Positions 62,312 to 64,000 of a stretch of DNA of 64,000 nt are shown one piece after another (the first letter of the stretch is position 1; every line of letters begins with the position of its first letter). The translations under genes were made by a program, and so were the position numbers. Source of the DNA: Flavobacterium pectinovorum (GTDB lineage: Bacteria > Bacteroidota > Bacteroidia > Flavobacteriales > Flavobacteriaceae); assembly GCF_022802975.1 (NCBI RefSeq), contig NZ_JAFEVZ010000008.1:171782-235781 (forward strand), read 5' to 3'. The notes below the pieces were generated by a model that did no database searches, was not told the origin of the DNA, and saw nothing but the letters and a program-made list of their open reading frames with translations.

Positions 62312-62824
62312 TTAATAAGTTATAGCAGTAAAAATGGGATGATTATTTATTTTACTTCTTCCATTTAGAAAAGAAAGTTCTATTAAAAAATTAAACTGAA
62401 CTATTTCACCCCCAAGTTTGGTTACTAAATCAGCAAGTGCTTTAGCTGTTCCCCCAGTTGCCAGAACGTCATCATGAATTAAAACCTTATCCCCTTTTTT
62501 AATGGCGTCAATATGTATTTCTAATGAATCTGTACCATATTCTAAATTATAAGATGCCGAAATAGTTTTGAAGGGAAGTTTGTTTGCTTTTCTAACAGGC
62601 ACAAAACCTGCATTCAGTCGGTCAGCCAATAACATTCCGAAGAAAAAACCTCTACTTTCGGCTCCTATTACCTTATCTATTCTTTGCCCGTTTAAGGAAT
62701 TTAGCAAAATTTCGAGACATTTTTCTCTTGCATTGGGTTCATTTAGCAAAGGAGTAATATCTTTAAATAAAATTCCTTCTTTTGGAAAGTCTTGAATATC
62801 ACGTATATAATTTTTAATCTGCAT
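62312..62824 (-). CDS. apt: adenine phosphoribosyltransferase
   Basis: This enzyme makes AMP from adenine and PRPP (purine salvage, cytoplasm). It begins IKNYIRDIQDFPKEGILFKDITPLL, has GAESRGFFFGMLLADRL and the PRPP loop VLIHDDVLATGGTAKAL (about 112-128). It has 170 residues, the family's length. It is divergent from tRNA-Arg. Confidence 0.95.
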   Translation of the reverse strand: MQIKNYIRDIQDFPKEGILFKDITPLLNEPNAREKCLEILLNSLNGQRIDKVIGAESRGFFFGMLLADRLNAGFVPVRKANKLPFKTISASYNLEYGTDSLEIHIDAIKKGDKVLIHDDVLATGGTAKALADLVTKLGGEIVQFNFLIELSFLNGRSKINNHPIFTAITY

Positions 62825-62852
62825 TTTTTTTTATTTTTATGTTATTTTTCTC

Positions 62853-62882
62853 TTGTATATCTCACATTTATGTCTATCTTTG
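62853..62882 (+). promoter_or_regulatory. promoter of tRNA-Arg
   Basis: TTG (62853-62855), a 19-base spacer and TATCTTTG (62875-62882) match the Bacteroidota consensus exactly. The tRNA starts 57 bp downstream. Confidence 0.9.
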
Positions 62883-62939
62883 CACCCGCAATAAGCAATC
62901 AACAAAGCTACAAAAAAACAGCTTAATTGATAACAAAAA

Positions 62940-63013
62940 GGCCTCGTGGCGCAACTGAATAGCGCATCTGATTACGGCTCAGAAGGTTACTGGTTTGAAT
63001 CCAGTCGAGGTCA
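62940..63013 (+). tRNA. tRNA-Arg (anticodon ACG)
   Basis: The acceptor stem GGCCTCG pairs with CGAGGTC (one G-T pair), followed by discriminator A; CCA is not encoded (CTT follows). T8 and G9, the D-arm, the anticodon loop TTACGGC (ACG) and the T-arm ACTGG-TTTGAAT-CCAGT are present. Length is 74 bases. A minus-strand recombinase frame overlaps its 3' half. This is likely an integration site. Confidence 0.95.
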
Positions 63014-63892
63014 CTTCTCGGGACAAAAGATAAAAATCATCTTTTGTCCCGTTTTTTTTTTCTTTTAACTGTTTGTTAATGAGATAAATAGACTCCACTA
63101 TTTTGTTCACTCTAGCGGTTTGTACTTTATTTTCGTGAATTGTGAAATTTTCGGGGTAAACTAAACCAATTAGGCTTCTTGCATCTGATAAATCCCTTTT
63201 CAAATATGAATCACTAAGTTTGATGAGGTTGTCAACCCCCTTTATCAGTAGTTCTTCAATACTATGCTTATCTTTAGTGACTGTTGATAGCTCGCGTTCA
63301 AGGTTTGCAATTCGAGCACCATAGTCATCTTTCATAAGCTTATAATCATCAGCTTCAATTTTTGATGTAAGAAGAAGATCTCTTGCATTGCTTAATCTGA
63401 GTTCATAATCTTTTATCTGTTCGACAAGTCTTCTTTTCTGTTCGCCGGCATTATTTGCGAGATCACGATGTGTTTCATATAAAATCGAGCTGTATAATTT
63501 CTTAACTTCAGCTATTGGCTGATACTTATTGAGATCTTCAATAAAAAGTTCATTAGCGATTTCAGAGTTAATTCTAAACTTACATTGCGCTTCACAGTGG
63601 TAATAATGATAATATTTGTATCTTCCTTTACATTTACTTCCTTGCAGCTTCTTCTGGCACTTTGGACAGATAAAAAAGCCTCTTAAAGGGAAATCAACGA
63701 CAGTTTTAATCTTAGGTCTGTAAAGGCGTGATTTTCCATCTAAGATATCCTGTACATTATAAAAAAGGCCTTCAGAAATAAGTGGCTCATGTTGCCCTGT
63801 AACAAATCTGCTTTCTTCATCTTTATATTTCGGTATAAATATTTTACCACAATAAACAGGATTTCTTATTAAACTGTAAAACTCAGTGATAT
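62979..63892 (-). pseudogene. large serine recombinase, 5'-truncated
   Basis: This is the C-terminal half of a large serine recombinase. A recombinase domain (ITEFYSLIRNPVYCGKIFIPKYKDEE) comes first, then the zinc ribbon (CPKCQKK, then HYHCEAQCKFRI), then a coiled coil (GEQKRRLVEQIKDYELRLSNARDLL and IANLERELSTVTKDKHSIEELL). The N-terminal resolvase catalytic domain with its serine is missing. At about 63892 the frame runs into the IS21-like end. At the other end the frame continues through the tRNA-Arg terminator and 3' half, so its last residues (REVTSTGFKPVTF) are antisense tRNA sequence. The natural stop was probably near LKEKK. Confidence 0.85.
63019..63060 (+). terminator. terminator after tRNA-Arg
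   Basis: CGGGACAAAAGAT pairs exactly with ATCTTTTGTCCCG around a 7-base loop, followed by nine T. It lies 6 bases after the tRNA and inside the minus-strand recombinase frame. Confidence 0.93.
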
Positions 63893-64000
63893 TGACCACT
63901 GTTTTCCAATTTAAAGTGACCACTTCGTTTCGGTTTAAAGTGACCATCTAATTTCGGTGCAAAGTGAGCACCTAAAAAACTACTTTTTTTCGTGTGTTAA
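63893..64000. mobile_element. end of an IS21-like insertion sequence
   Basis: Four TGACCA-type sites (63893, 63917, 63941, and TGAGCA at 63965) are spaced exactly 24 bp apart, with the word TTTCGGTNNAAAG before the last two. Iterated terminal sites of this kind are typical of IS21-family elements. The element continues beyond the window, where istA/istB would be expected, and interrupts the recombinase gene at its left edge. Confidence 0.7.

Noticed and set aside
62979..63020. C-terminal residues of the recombinase as genuine protein
   Set aside because: They are translated from the antisense of tRNA-Arg and its terminator. I report the gene as a pseudogene and regard the tail as read-through.

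Overview
The window comes from a low-GC Bacteroidota genome, most likely a Flavobacterium. The main evidence is the genes present: an acyl-ornithine carbamoyltransferase of the Bacteroides type, a SusC/SusD pair, type IX secretion (T9SS) sorting tails and a two-module M16 peptidase. Two tRNA promoters also match the Bacteroidota consensus TTG-N19-TAnnTTTG exactly.

Layout. (1) 1-11575 is an arginine/proline biosynthesis cluster on the plus strand: acetyltransferase-argG-argC-argD-proA-proB-argF'-argB-argE-[rhuM-like]-argH. It makes arginine through acylated intermediates, including an acyl-citrulline. Most of its gaps are filled with unrelated palindromic repeats, and a RhuM-family gene sits between argE and argH. 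(2) 11694-21587 holds a two-gene membrane unit, a T9SS pectate lyase, an ECF sigma/anti-sigma pair, a possible structured RNA, a glutathione peroxidase, a dihydrouridine synthase, an acetyltransferase and a secreted thioredoxin-fold protein. (3) 21764-28126 starts with menD and a CvfB-like gene, followed by an acyltransferase, a rhomboid protease, a SIMPL protein and a YheT-like hydrolase. (4) 28712-40301 is a surface-signalling and import locus: sigma factor, FecR anti-sigma, SusC with an STN domain, SusD, TlpA-like thioredoxin and an M16 zinc protease. (5) 40642-48176 holds two opposed sets of SDR/MDR reductases and hydrolases, one beside an HxlR regulator and one beside a TetR regulator. 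Each has a readable operator, and the TetR intergenic region is an almost perfectly symmetric bidirectional promoter. (6) 48311-54279 has tRNA-Tyr, two tandem LamG proteins, then menB, menA and a metallo-hydrolase. (7) 54728-62824 has housekeeping genes: a DEAD-box helicase, NDH-2, a Bcr/CflA exporter, a DUF294 protein, a DnaQ-fold protein and apt. (8) 62940-64000 is the edge of an integrated element at tRNA-Arg. A serine recombinase reads into the tRNA and is cut off upstream by the end of an IS21-like element with 24-bp iterated sites.

The menaquinone genes lie in two pieces (21764-24419 and 51655-53576). The roughly 27 kb between them carries mostly accessory or regulated functions. Points most worth a second look are the symmetric TetR/SDR promoter, the unusual residue at the acyl-specificity position of ArgF', the missing catalytic residues in the DnaQ-like protein, the possible structured RNA at 17465-17781, the repeat families, and the nested recombinase/IS junction at tRNA-Arg.
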